Made by a program: the position numbers and the translations under genes. Below are positions 44,031 to 53,034 of a stretch of DNA of 64,000 nucleotides, piece after piece (position 1 is the stretch's first letter; each line of letters opens with the position of its first letter). Where the stretch lies: positions 3,782,001 through 3,846,000 of the forward strand of contig NZ_CP017297.1 of the NCBI RefSeq assembly GCF_001969445.1, written 5' to 3'. This DNA is from Brachybacterium sp. P6-10-X1. Its GTDB lineage: Bacteria; Actinomycetota; Actinomycetes; Actinomycetales; Dermabacteraceae. The notes below the pieces were generated by a model that ran no database searches, was not told the DNA's origin, and saw nothing but the letters and a program-made list of their open reading frames with translations.

Positions 44031-45644
44031 GTCCTCGGGGTCGGGGATCTCGCCGGGGACGTACTTCGGCAGCCGCGAGGCCGGCAGCGCCGCGACCGCG
44101 CTGATCCCGGCGAGGATCAGGAAGCCCGTCTTCAGGGTGCGCAGGCGCTGCTCCTCGTTCAGCGCCACGGCGGCCTCGACCTGCTCCTCCGTGGCGGTGG
44201 TGGCGCTGAGGACCTCGTCCAGCTCGTCGTTGCTGACGAAGTTCACCTGGTCGAGGTCCACCTGGGCGACCAGCTCGTCGGGAAGCTCCGGGTGCTCCAC
44301 GACGGCGCGGCCGACGCCCGCCCCGAGCACCATCACCAGCACCGCGCCCATCACCGCGGTGCCGACGGCCGACGCCAGGTTCTGGGTGGTGCCGCGGATC
44401 GAGCCGACATCGCCCGCGAGGTGCTTCGGAGCCGCCGTGACCAGCACGTTGAACACCAGGGTGACCAGGGAGCCCTGTCCGATGCCGAACACGATCAGAC
44501 CGAGGATCGTCGGCAGCGTCTCCCAGTTGTTGGTCACCACGGCCGAGAGCCACACCAGCGCCACCGTGGTCAGCGCGAAGGAGAACAGCGCGATCGTCCG
44601 GGGCGCGAACCGCGGGTAGAACCGGATGATCAGCGTCGCGGTGACGAACACGGTGAGGTTGAACGGCAGCATCGCCAGCGAGGTGTCCAGCGGGGTGCGG
44701 CCCTGGACCACCTGGATGTAGATCGGCACCGTGAAGTTCACGGCCGCCTCCATGGAGACGATGATGAACATCGCGTACACCGCCGAGCGCTCCCGGCCGC
44801 TGCCCAGCACGCTGAGGTCCACCAGCGGTACCTTCCCCAGCCGCATCCGGCGGCGGGTCCACACGAAGAACAGCTGCCCGAGCACGAGCCCCAGCACCAC
44901 CAGCACCGGCGCCGGGGAGAGGCCCAGCACCGAGAACGGGGCGCCGTCCTGCGCCCGCAGGGGGCCCCAGCCGTTGAGGTTGTTGAACCCCAGGGTCAGA
45001 CAGACGACCGCGGCGCCGATCAGCACCGAGGCGACCAGGTCGATGCGGACCGAGGAGTCCCCCTTGTCGGAGCGCAGGCTGAAGCTGAGCACGAACACCG
45101 CGATCGCCAGCGCCAGAGTGATGAGGAAGATCGGTCGCCAGCCGACGAAGGTGCCCAGGGTGCCGCCGATCAGGAAGGCGCTCATGCCGGAGAAGGCACG
45201 GGCCGAGCCCAGGGAGCCGACGGCGGTGGCCTGCTGCGCCCCGCGGTAGTTCTCCGCGATGAGCGCGACGAGGGAGGGCACGATGATCGCGGCGGCCGCT
45301 CCGGCGAGCAGCTGGCCGACGATCACCCAGGCCACGGTGGGCGAGAGGATCATCGCCAGCGACGAGGCGGCGAAGACGACCAGGACGGCGCGGAAGATGA
45401 GCGCCCAGCCGATGCGCTGGCCGAGCTTCGCGCCGGTCATCACCAGGGCGGCCACCGCGAGGCCGTAGACGACGATCGTGGAGCTGGCGACCGTCGGCGG
45501 CACCGAGAAGTCCTCGACCATCCCGCCCAGGGAGATGGGCAGCGCCGCGACGTTGAACGACATCAGCACTTGGGCCAGGAAGAGGCCGATCATCGGAGTC
45601 CAGGAGGATCGGGCGGTCTGGGCGGTCTGGGCGGGCTCACTCAT
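44025..45644 (-). CDS. DHA2-type MFS transporter
   Basis: 539 residues with about 14 membrane spans, as in drug:H+ antiporter-2 transporters. Features: ALPISLGGMVEDFSVPPTVA after the first span, the G-x-K-LGQRIGW loop (motif A position), and GIGQGSLVTLVFNVLV. A charged region between the last two spans (about 450-500) is rich in Glu and Asp. The start overlaps the glutaminase stop by eight bases, so the two proteins are made together. Substrate unknown; the coupling suggests a link to glutamine/glutamate or acid stress. Confidence 0.88.
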   Translation of the reverse strand: MSEPAQTAQTARSSWTPMIGLFLAQVLMSFNVAALPISLGGMVEDFSVPPTVASSTIVVYGLAVAALVMTGAKLGQRIGWALIFRAVLVVFAASSLAMILSPTVAWVIVGQLLAGAAAAIIVPSLVALIAENYRGAQQATAVGSLGSARAFSGMSAFLIGGTLGTFVGWRPIFLITLALAIAVFVLSFSLRSDKGDSSVRIDLVASVLIGAAVVCLTLGFNNLNGWGPLRAQDGAPFSVLGLSPAPVLVVLGLVLGQLFFVWTRRRMRLGKVPLVDLSVLGSGRERSAVYAMFIIVSMEAAVNFTVPIYIQVVQGRTPLDTSLAMLPFNLTVFVTATLIIRFYPRFAPRTIALFSFALTTVALVWLSAVVTNNWETLPTILGLIVFGIGQGSLVTLVFNVLVTAAPKHLAGDVGSIRGTTQNLASAVGTAVMGAVLVMVLGAGVGRAVVEHPELPDELVAQVDLDQVNFVSNDELDEVLSATTATEEQVEAAVALNEEQRLRTLKTGFLILAGISAVAALPASRLPKYVPGEIPDPEDS

Positions 45645-46653
45645 GCTCGGCGTCCTTCGTGGGGTGGGGGCGGGAGGCGAAGAGGTTCAGCCCGAGCGCG
45701 CGGGAGAGGTGGGCGCAGGCGCGCTGGCCGCGCACGCTGTTCCCGGCCCGGTCCAGAGGAGGGGAGAAGGCGCCGAGCGCCCCCTTGCCGGGGGCGATCG
45801 CGACGATGCCGCCGGAGACCCCGGACTTGGCGGGCAGCCCGATCTCGAACAGCCATTCCCCGGACAGTTCGTACATGCCGCAGGCGGCGAGGACCGACAG
45901 GGTGTCGCGGCAGACCTCTGGGGAGACGACCCGCTCCCCGGTCACGGGGTTGATGCCCCCGTCGGCGAGGGTGGCACCCATGACGGCGAGGTCGTCGGCC
46001 GTCACCAGCAGCGAGCACTGGCGCGTGTAGAGGTCGACCATCTCCGCAGGACCTTTGTGCAGACGGTCGTAGGAGGTCAGCAGGTCCGCGATCCCCTGAT
46101 TGCGGTGGTTTGAGGCGGATTCGGATTCCAGCACCCGCGTGTCGAGCTCGAGGGAGCGCCCCGCGAACCGGCTGAGCCCCTCGTGCAGCGTCCACCACTG
46201 CTCCTCGGCGGTGTCACCCGGCACCAGCGCCGTGGTGGCGATGGCCCCGGCGTTGACCATCGGATTCATGGGACTGCCGTCGTTCAGCTCGAGGGCGATG
46301 ACGGAGTTGAACGGGAGTCCGGTGTTGTTCACCCCGACGATTCGGTGGACCTCCTCGTGCCCGATCGCCTCGCACACCAGCGCGAGGGCGAAGGCCTTGG
46401 AGATCGACTGGATCGTGAAGGCGGCGGCGGTGTCCCCGGCCCGATGCACGGTGCCGTCGACCTCGGTCAGGGCCAGGCCGAACACGGCAGGATCGGCCTC
46501 GGCCAGGGCGGGGATGTAGTCGGCGACCAGTCCATCGCCGACTCCGGCGCTGCGTGCGTAGGCCTCCTGGAGCACCTCGGTGACCCGCGACTCGGCAGGA
46601 AGCGCGCCGGTCAGCGCCTGTTGAGGAACGCCCTGGACATCGGATTCGAACAC
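45637..46653 (-). CDS. glsA: glutaminase (GlsA family, serine-dependent beta-lactamase fold)
   Basis: 338 residues. Hydrolyses L-glutamine to glutamate and ammonia. The active site Ser83-x-x-Lys86 is in FTIQSISKAF; other family blocks are GVNNTGLPFNS, NPMVNAGAIAT, YTRQCSLLV and GLPAKSGVSGGIVA. Length matches the roughly 310-residue family with a short extra N-terminus. The start codon is taken at 46653. Overlaps the following DHA2 transporter gene by eight bases (ATGAGTGA), which is unusual; known partners of bacterial glutaminases in acid resistance are glutamate or GABA antiporters of a different family. Confidence 0.92.
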   Translation of the reverse strand: MFESDVQGVPQQALTGALPAESRVTEVLQEAYARSAGVGDGLVADYIPALAEADPAVFGLALTEVDGTVHRAGDTAAAFTIQSISKAFALALVCEAIGHEEVHRIVGVNNTGLPFNSVIALELNDGSPMNPMVNAGAIATTALVPGDTAEEQWWTLHEGLSRFAGRSLELDTRVLESESASNHRNQGIADLLTSYDRLHKGPAEMVDLYTRQCSLLVTADDLAVMGATLADGGINPVTGERVVSPEVCRDTLSVLAACGMYELSGEWLFEIGLPAKSGVSGGIVAIAPGKGALGAFSPPLDRAGNSVRGQRACAHLSRALGLNLFASRPHPTKDAEHE

Positions 46654-46706
46654 TCTGGAACGTTACCTGGATCATCGTGATCGCACCAGGTCCCGGGAAT
46701 CCGGCC

Positions 46707-47807
46707 TCAGCGGTTGAACGGGTCGTCCGGCCGGACCTGCCAGCTGAAGCCCCGCTCGTACAGCATCGATCCGGACTCGTCGGGGGCGAGCACCAGGTCC
46801 TGGCCCGCACCGGTCACGTGCAGGGTCCCGTCCTCGCGCTCGACGACGGAGAGCGTGAGCGAGCTCGTCTCCTGCTGGAGATACTCCTGGATGTCCTGGC
46901 CCTCCTCGCGCAGCGGGTGCACCTCGAGCTGGACGGCGCCCTCCCCGGTGCGTTGATAGGTCCCCGTCAGGAGCTCGCCGTTCGCCCGGCGCAGCTGCAC
47001 CGGGGAGGTCTCGCCGTAGACCGTGTCGCCGAAGGCGATCGCTCTCCACCGGGTGTCCTCGGCGAGCTGCGCGGCCGGGTCCGCGGTGTCCTCCTGCACG
47101 GTCCACACCCCGGCCGGGACCGACTCGTCGATGCTGCGCGGGGGATACAGCTGGGTGACGGCCCACAGGGTCACGGCCGCCACGACGGCGGCGAGGATCG
47201 GGCCGAGGATGTTCGTGACCCGGGCGGCGGGGCGCCAGGGGATCAGGGCGGGGACGGGCCCGCGGCGGATCTCCCCGTGGCCGAGGAACGCCCGGGCCAG
47301 CCGCGGCATCCACGGGATCAGCACGATCAGCGCGAGGATCAGGTAGATCAGCGAGGGGGTCTTGACCATCACGTCGTAGCCGATGTTCAGCACCAGCACG
47401 AGCGACATGGAGGCGGCGCCGATCGCGGCGCCGAGGGGCACCGTGCGCCGCCACAGCAGCGCCAGGCCGGCCCCGAACTCCGCCAGGCCTGCGAGGACCT
47501 GGAACAGCGGGGAGAAGGCCACCATCCGCCACAGCAGCCCCATCGGGCTCATCTCACCCAGGGTGATCAGGGCGTCCCCGGGACCAGCGAGCCCGAACTG
47601 ACCGAGGACCAGCTTCGCCCCGCCGTAGTACATCAGCACCAGCGCCAGCAGCAGGCGCACGCCCCCGTGCGCCCACCACCCGAGCGTCACGGCGGCGATC
47701 CGGCCGATCCGCTTCTCGGCGGCGTAGGAGCCGGCCTCGGGGGCGTCGACCGCGGGGGCCTCGGCGGCGGCGCCGTCGGGGGCAGGAGGGGCCTCGGAAC
47801 CAGTCAT
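46707..47807 (-). CDS. DoxX family membrane protein
   Basis: 366 residues. An N-terminal Ala/Pro-rich tail is followed by a DoxX-type four-span block (GWWAHGGVRLLLALVLMYYG, PLFQVLAGLAEFGAGLALLW), two more spans to about residue 225 (ILAAVVAAVTLWAVTQLYPP), and a C-terminal ~140-residue soluble domain with beta-rich character (RWRAIAFGDTVYGETSPVQL). DoxX proteins are associated with thiol/oxidative stress in actinobacteria, with partners SodA and SseA; none is here. A large palindrome lies about 70-145 bases upstream of its start. Confidence 0.78.
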   Translation of the reverse strand: MTGSEAPPAPDGAAAEAPAVDAPEAGSYAAEKRIGRIAAVTLGWWAHGGVRLLLALVLMYYGGAKLVLGQFGLAGPGDALITLGEMSPMGLLWRMVAFSPLFQVLAGLAEFGAGLALLWRRTVPLGAAIGAASMSLVLVLNIGYDVMVKTPSLIYLILALIVLIPWMPRLARAFLGHGEIRRGPVPALIPWRPAARVTNILGPILAAVVAAVTLWAVTQLYPPRSIDESVPAGVWTVQEDTADPAAQLAEDTRWRAIAFGDTVYGETSPVQLRRANGELLTGTYQRTGEGAVQLEVHPLREEGQDIQEYLQQETSSLTLSVVEREDGTLHVTGAGQDLVLAPDESGSMLYERGFSWQVRPDDPFNR

Positions 47808-47875
47808 GCCTCCACCTCAGCGCACCGCGCCGACGGGCACATCCGCCCTGGAGCGCCACGGCCTCCGACTTTCGA

Positions 47876-47951
47876 TGGTCGGGTACGGGCGCAGGAGCGC
47901 ATGTCCTGCCGATATCGCCAGGACGCCCGCCAGGGCGCCAGTTCCCGACCA
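47876..47951. repeat. 76-base palindrome centred on CGATATCG, upstream of the DoxX gene
   Basis: The two 38-base halves agree at 28 positions when one is inverted. Paired blocks are TGGTCGGG with CCCGACCA at the ends, GGGCGC with GCGCC inside, and the inner near-perfect palindrome GTCCTG-CCGATATCGC-CAGGAC (47903-47924). All share the centre at 47913/47914. Like the elements at 3142 and 4172 it has GATAT at its exact centre, so it could be a diverged member of the same family or an operator for the DoxX gene. Confidence 0.65.
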
Positions 47952-48012
47952 CGGCATTCCGACCCCCGGCCGCCCCCCGGCCGACCCCGGCACAGCACTC
48001 GGGCGCCGCCGG

Positions 48013-49500
48013 TCAGAGCGTCGCGTGCTCGCGCACCCGGGCGGCCTCGGAGACCAGGGGGCGTCCCGGCACCAGCTCCTCGCCGTCGACGAAGCCTTCC
48101 TCGCGGTCGCGGAGGTGGTCGATCAGGATCGCGCGGTGCCGGGCGAGCTCGCCGGCATGCTCGGCGGAGCCGGCGAGGTCGTGCAGCTCCTGCGGATCGG
48201 CCTCGAGGTCGAACAGCTGCTCATGGCCGTCGCCGGAGAACCACAGGTACTTGTGCCGCCGCGAGCGGATCCACTGCATCGAATGGCGCCCCAGCGAGCT
48301 GATCAGGTGCTCGCCGTGGAGGTGCTCGCGCCCTGCGGCACCGTGGGTGGCCGGCCGCAGGCTCTGTCCGTCCACCCCGTCGGGCGCCTCGACGCCGGCC
48401 AGGTCCAGCAGCGTCGGCATCACGTCGCGGAGCTCGGTGATCGCCTCCACCTCACCGGGTTCTCCCCAGCCCTCGCGCAGCCGCGGCGGCACGTGCAGCA
48501 CCAGGGGGATGCGGGCGGACCCCTCGTAGCCCACCGACTTCCGGTACATGTCGTGGTCGCCCATCATGTCGCCGTGGTCGGAGACGAACATGATCACCGT
48601 GTCCTGGGTCAGGTCGTGGTCCGAGAGCGTCTCGCGCAGCCGGTTCAGCTGCAGGTCGATGAACTCGATCGAGCCGTAGTACCCCGCACGCACCTGCTGA
48701 TGCGTGGACTCCTTCTGCGCGCCGAACTCGGCCTCGGAGCCGTGGTCGCGGCGGTGCTCGGCGAAGTCGGAGACCCAGTCCCCGAGCGGCCTGGGCGGGA
48801 ACTCCCGGCCGCGGTACTTGTCCCACAGCCACCCCGGAGGGTCGAACGGCGCGTGCGGGCGGTGGAACGACATGTACAGGAAGAACGGGCGCGAGGGGTC
48901 TCGGCGCTCGAGGAAGCGGAAGGACTCATCGGCCACCCACCGCGTGGGATGCAGCCGCTCCGCCCGCTCCCAGGGCCGCGCGGTCATCGCATTGCACCCG
49001 ATCCCGGTCTCCTGGTAGTCGGCGCGGGGGTCGCCCGTCTCCCGGCGCAGGAACTCGACGTAGTCGTCGATCGCGGCCGACGGACCCCGGCTCAGCCGGC
49101 GGGAGGTGTGCAGGAAGCCGTCGTGCAGCAGCACCTCGTCGAAGCCGCAGCGGGCACGGTCGGGGAAGACGTGCATCTTGCCGACGCCGTAGGTCTGGTA
49201 CCCGGCTTCGCCCAGGGTCGACTGGAGCGTGACCGGATGGGCGTCGGGGAAGGAGATGCCCTCCCGGTACCCGTAGCGGCCATGCCGCTCCTGCGACATC
49301 CCGGTGAACAGGGCGACCCGGGCGGGGACGCACGTGGGGGTCGCCGTGTAGGCGCGGGGGAAGCGGTAACCGCCCCGCGCGAGGTCGTCGAGGTTCGGGG
49401 TGTCGATGTGCTCGTTGCCGGCGGCGCCCATCGCGTCAGCGCGCATCTCGTCGACGCAGACCAGGATGAAGTTCGGTCGTGGGGGACGGGGGGAGATCAT
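48013..49500 (-). CDS. cytosolic cysteine-type sulfatase (second)
   Basis: 495 residues from ATG 49500. The core starts PNFILVCVDEMRADAMG; formylglycine site is Cys57 in TPTCVPARVALFTGMSQERH. Other sulfatase blocks: GVGKMHVFPD, SFHRPHAPFDPP and MFVSDHGDMMGDHDMYRK, giving the full metal site. This group includes choline-sulfatase-like and glycan sulfatases. No export signal. It is seven bases downstream of the permease gene and is the last gene of an importer operon with the same order as 22640-27160. The sulfatases are only distantly alike, so the two operons probably handle different sulfated sugars. Confidence 0.92.
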   Translation of the reverse strand: MISPRPPRPNFILVCVDEMRADAMGAAGNEHIDTPNLDDLARGGYRFPRAYTATPTCVPARVALFTGMSQERHGRYGYREGISFPDAHPVTLQSTLGEAGYQTYGVGKMHVFPDRARCGFDEVLLHDGFLHTSRRLSRGPSAAIDDYVEFLRRETGDPRADYQETGIGCNAMTARPWERAERLHPTRWVADESFRFLERRDPSRPFFLYMSFHRPHAPFDPPGWLWDKYRGREFPPRPLGDWVSDFAEHRRDHGSEAEFGAQKESTHQQVRAGYYGSIEFIDLQLNRLRETLSDHDLTQDTVIMFVSDHGDMMGDHDMYRKSVGYEGSARIPLVLHVPPRLREGWGEPGEVEAITELRDVMPTLLDLAGVEAPDGVDGQSLRPATHGAAGREHLHGEHLISSLGRHSMQWIRSRRHKYLWFSGDGHEQLFDLEADPQELHDLAGSAEHAGELARHRAILIDHLRDREEGFVDGEELVPGRPLVSEAARVREHATL

Positions 49501-49507
49501 GGACGGC

Positions 49508-50422
49508 TCATCCTTTCACGGCGCCGGAGAACGATTCGATGAAGTACTTCTGCAGGACGATGAACACGATGATGATCGGCAGCAGGGCGATGGTCGAGGC
49601 TGCGGACATCATTCCCCAGTCGCTGAAGTACTGGTTCTGCAGGCTGTAGATGCCGACCGCGAGTGTGCGCAGGTCCGGCTGGGACAGGGTGAGCACCAGC
49701 GGCAGCAGGAAGTCGTTCCAGGCATGCATGAACTGCAGGATGATCGCGGTGGCGAGGACGGGCTTCGCCAGGGGGAGATAGACCCGGACGAAGATGCGCA
49801 GGAATCCGGCGCCGTCCACCTTCGCGGCCTCCTCGAGCTCCCGCGGCAGCTGTGCGAAGTACCCGGTGAACAGCAGCACCACGATCACGCTCACGCCGCC
49901 GGCCTCGGCCAGGGCGATGCCCCACAGGCTCCCCGACAGACCGAGGTTGTCGATCAGGTCGAAGATCGGGATCACGGTATATCCCTCGGGGAGGAAGACC
50001 ACCAGGGCCAGGAGCACGTAGATGAGCTTCTTGCCGGGGAAGACGTAGCGGCCGAGCACGTAGCCCAGCAGGGCGTTGACGGTGACCGAGATGACGATCG
50101 ACGTCCCGGTCACGAAGATCGTGTTCAGGAAGTACCGCCCCATGTTCGCTTCGTTCCACGCCCGGATGTAGTTGTCCAGCCGAAGGGTCGAGGTGAACGG
50201 GTTCAGGGACCCGAAGATCTCCGCCGTGGACTGCAGCGAACTGGAGAACACCCAGACGAACGGATAGATCCACACGATCGCGATCGGCAGCAGGATGACG
50301 GTCGCGACGATCAGCGCAGTCTTCTCGGAGCGTTTCAGGCGTCGGCGGCGAGGCGGCGTCGACCGGCCGTCCGGGTCGGTGGTGGACGTCCCGGTCCCGA
50401 GGGGCGAACGAGTCATGGTCAT
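49508..50422 (-). CDS. CUT1 sugar ABC importer permease (MalG-like), third importer
   Basis: 304 residues from ATG 50422 (overlaps the previous stop as ATGA; another ATG two codons later). Arg-rich N-terminal tail (PPRRRRLKRSEK), six spans, EAA motif EEAAKVDGAGFLRIFVRVYL and C-terminus KYFIESFSGAVKG, typical of MalG-type subunits. Seven bases precede the sulfatase gene. Confidence 0.92.
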   Translation of the reverse strand: MTMTRSPLGTGTSTTDPDGRSTPPRRRRLKRSEKTALIVATVILLPIAIVWIYPFVWVFSSSLQSTAEIFGSLNPFTSTLRLDNYIRAWNEANMGRYFLNTIFVTGTSIVISVTVNALLGYVLGRYVFPGKKLIYVLLALVVFLPEGYTVIPIFDLIDNLGLSGSLWGIALAEAGGVSVIVVLLFTGYFAQLPRELEEAAKVDGAGFLRIFVRVYLPLAKPVLATAIILQFMHAWNDFLLPLVLTLSQPDLRTLAVGIYSLQNQYFSDWGMMSAASTIALLPIIIVFIVLQKYFIESFSGAVKG

Positions 50423-51414
50423 CGCGTGAGCCTCGCTCTCTGGTCGGCGACGAGCTTCAGAGCCCAGGCCTGCAGGAGGGCGATGACCAGGGTCGCCAGC
50501 CCGAAGAAGCATCCGGCGGCCGAGGCGTAGCCCAGTCGGGGCACGCCGCCGGCGGCGTCCGGGGCGAAGGCGGTGCGGAAGATGTACACCTCGACCACTT
50601 CGGAGGCGTAGTACGGACCGCCACCGGTCAGGGCCTGGATCAGGGCGAAGGCGTGCAGGTTCTCGTTCGCCGTGAGGACGATGATGATCACCGCGAAGGG
50701 GATCAGGATCGGCAGGGTGATCCTCACCAGGCGCTGGACCGCTCCGGCGCCATCGATCTCGGCGGCCTCGTAGTACTCGGCCGGCACCGTCTGCAGCGCG
50801 GCGAGCCAATAGATCAGCGTCATCCCGAAGTTCTTCCAGGTGTGCAGGAGCAGAGCGCTCCACAGCGCGAGACCCGGATCCGAGAGGAACTCGACCGGTG
50901 CGTCGGTGATCCCCGTGGTCTCGAGGAAGAGCGCGATGGGGCCGTTGCTGGGGGAGAGCACGAACGTGAGCACGACGCCGATCACGGAGGCCGCGGCCAT
51001 GACCGGCAGGAAGAAGACCGTGCGGAAGAAGGTGGACAACCGGCCGCGGACGACGTTGTTCAGCACGATGGCCAGGATCAGTGCGAGCGCGACGCGCAGC
51101 GGGACACCGATCAGGACGAAGATCATCGAGCGGCCGAACGAGCCCCAGAACAGACCGTCTCCGACCAGCTCGCGATAGTTGGCCAGACCCACGAACCGCT
51201 TGGCGTCGCTGAACCCGTTCCACTGCGTGAAGGAGAAGTACCAGGACGCCCCCATCGGATAGAAGACGAACATCGCGGTGAGGATCAGGCCGGGCAGGAT
51301 GAACGCGTAGATCCACACCAGGTCCCGGCGGCGGGCCCGCGTCCCCTGGGCGGGAGCGGGCGGTGTCCGTCCCCCCGAGCGCGCCGGGGACGCGGACAGC
51401 TCAGTGGTGCTCAT
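50419..51414 (-). CDS. CUT1 sugar ABC importer permease (MalF-like), third importer
   Basis: 331 residues from ATG 51414. Basic N-terminal region (TRARRRDLVW), six spans, EAA motif YEAAEIDGAGAVQRLVRITL, and ALTGGGPYYASEVVEVYIFR before the last span. The start is two bases from the stop of the binding-protein gene. Confidence 0.92.
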   Translation of the reverse strand: MSTTELSASPARSGGRTPPAPAQGTRARRRDLVWIYAFILPGLILTAMFVFYPMGASWYFSFTQWNGFSDAKRFVGLANYRELVGDGLFWGSFGRSMIFVLIGVPLRVALALILAIVLNNVVRGRLSTFFRTVFFLPVMAAASVIGVVLTFVLSPSNGPIALFLETTGITDAPVEFLSDPGLALWSALLLHTWKNFGMTLIYWLAALQTVPAEYYEAAEIDGAGAVQRLVRITLPILIPFAVIIIVLTANENLHAFALIQALTGGGPYYASEVVEVYIFRTAFAPDAAGGVPRLGYASAAGCFFGLATLVIALLQAWALKLVADQRARLTR

Positions 51415-51416
51415 GG

Positions 51417-52952
51417 TCAGCTCTCGAGCGCCGCGTAGTCGTCGGCCGTGTAATCCCGGGTGGGATCCCAGTTCGGGAACCGGAGCTCGCTGATGTCGAC
51501 CTCCGCGCCGTCCGTCCGGGCCTCGTCGAAGGCCTTCTCCATCGCCTCGGTCAGCCGCGCGTCGAGATCGCTGAGAGCGGCCTCGGCATCCGGCAGCTGA
51601 CCGGTCAGGATGCCTTCGATGGTCGCGGAGATCCCCGGGTTCGCGGCCTGCAGCCGCAGCGTGACCGCGCCGGCGTCCGGATTGCGGATCTCGAACTGGG
51701 GACAGGCGCGCATCAGATCGGTCGCCATGTCGGTGACCTGTTTGGCCTTGGGGTGCAGCAAGGAGGGGTCGGCCGACGTGTTCGCCTCCTCGATCGTGGA
51801 GACGAGGAAGCCGCCGGAGAGCTCGACCATCGCTCGTTGGCCCTCCGGCGTCCCCATGAACTTCAGGACCGCGGCCGCGGCATCGGTGTTCGGGGAGTCC
51901 GCGTACAGCCAGGTCATGTTGGAGCCGGTCTCGCGATACGGGATCGTGTACTCCGAGCCGTCCGGCGAGGGAAGCGGCAGGATCGAGTACTCGAAGTCGG
52001 GGTAGTCCTCGTCCCACTGGATGATGTCCCACGGGCCGTTCAGGGATATCCCTGCCAGGCCGGTGGGGAACTGGGCCCGGGCGTCGGCGTCCTTCAGCGT
52101 CAGGTAGCCGGGGACGAAGGAGCCGTCGTCGATCAGCGAGCGGATGAAGTCGAGGGCCTGCAGATACTCCGGTGCCGAGTACTCGAAGGTCCCGGTCCGC
52201 ATGTTCATGCCTTCGGAGTTGCCGAGCCACCCGGCGGTGTTCGCGAGGTTCGCCACCACGTAGTACAGGTGGTCCGCCGTGGAGAGGATCCCCGGGGTCC
52301 CCGATGCCGTGATCTCCGCGGCCAGGGATCTCAGGTCGTCCCAGCTCGCGACCGATTCGACGGGGACGTCGACGCCCGCCGCGGCGGCCGCCTCGTGGGA
52401 GATGTACTGGGTGATGTTCAGGCGGCGGGTCGAGTTGAGCGGGAAGCTGTAGACCGCGCTGTCGAAGATATGGATGCCGTTGATCAGGGCGGTCTCCGGG
52501 AACCCGGTCCGCCATTGCTCGAAATCGGGGATGACCTCCTCCAGCGGCTGTACCCAGCTCTGGCCGATCGCCGTCTCCGGCGGCACGTTCTGGGGGAGCG
52601 CGAAGACGTCCGGGGCGGAGCCGTTGCGGATCCCGAGCGGGACGACCTGGTTGACCTGCTCCCATCCCGACCCGTCGTAGGTGGTGCTGATCTCGGGGAA
52701 CTGCTTCCCGAACGCCGTGATCACGGGCTCGATGAACAGCGCTTTGAGGTCGCCGGAGTCCATCCAGGCCAGCTGGGTGGACTCCGTGGCGTCGGCATCG
52801 AAGTCGAAGGTGTAGTCGCTCGACGTCTTCTCGTCCGCTCCGGAATCGGTTCCCGTCTCCACGGAGCAGGCGCTGAGCCCTGCGGCCACGAGGGCCGTGG
52901 CGCCGAGGACGGAGCGTCGAGGGATGGTGGTACGCGGATCGTTGTCGGACAT
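51417..52952 (-). CDS. CUT1 sugar ABC importer, substrate-binding lipoprotein, third importer
   Basis: 511 residues from ATG 52952, supported by GAGGAGG. The signal IPRRSVLGATALVAAGLSAC has a twin-arginine-like pair and lipobox acceptor Cys29. The mature part is a large family-1 solute-binding protein (TYDGSGWEQVNQVVPLGIRN, PDVFALPQNVPPETAIGQSW, GISLNGPWDIIQWDEDYPDF). Divergent from a LacI gene across a 56-base gap that contains a TCGA-centred near-palindrome. Confidence 0.92.
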   Translation of the reverse strand: MSDNDPRTTIPRRSVLGATALVAAGLSACSVETGTDSGADEKTSSDYTFDFDADATESTQLAWMDSGDLKALFIEPVITAFGKQFPEISTTYDGSGWEQVNQVVPLGIRNGSAPDVFALPQNVPPETAIGQSWVQPLEEVIPDFEQWRTGFPETALINGIHIFDSAVYSFPLNSTRRLNITQYISHEAAAAAGVDVPVESVASWDDLRSLAAEITASGTPGILSTADHLYYVVANLANTAGWLGNSEGMNMRTGTFEYSAPEYLQALDFIRSLIDDGSFVPGYLTLKDADARAQFPTGLAGISLNGPWDIIQWDEDYPDFEYSILPLPSPDGSEYTIPYRETGSNMTWLYADSPNTDAAAAVLKFMGTPEGQRAMVELSGGFLVSTIEEANTSADPSLLHPKAKQVTDMATDLMRACPQFEIRNPDAGAVTLRLQAANPGISATIEGILTGQLPDAEAALSDLDARLTEAMEKAFDEARTDGAEVDISELRFPNWDPTRDYTADDYAALES

Positions 52953-52982
52953 GGATGCCTCCTCGCATCGCCGAAGTACCGT

Positions 52983-53034
52983 GGTATTTCGATTAACCAT
53001 GGCCTACGATGGAGGGCGTGAGCGATCCTGTCAA
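52983..53034 (-). promoter_or_regulatory. promoter and operator-like site for the third importer operon
   Basis: Minus strand TTGACA (53029-53034) lies inside the start of the divergent LacI gene; a weak -10 (CATCGT, 53006-53011) follows at 17 bases. Downstream is GGTATTTCGATTAACC (52983-52998), a TCGA-centred palindrome conserved mainly at its outer GGT/ACC and centre. Probably the site of the neighbouring LacI protein. Confidence 0.5.

Noticed and set aside
44005..44862. Minus-strand alternative frame inside the DHA2 gene
   Set aside because: Out of frame with the transmembrane protein, and lacks any recognisable family or start signal.
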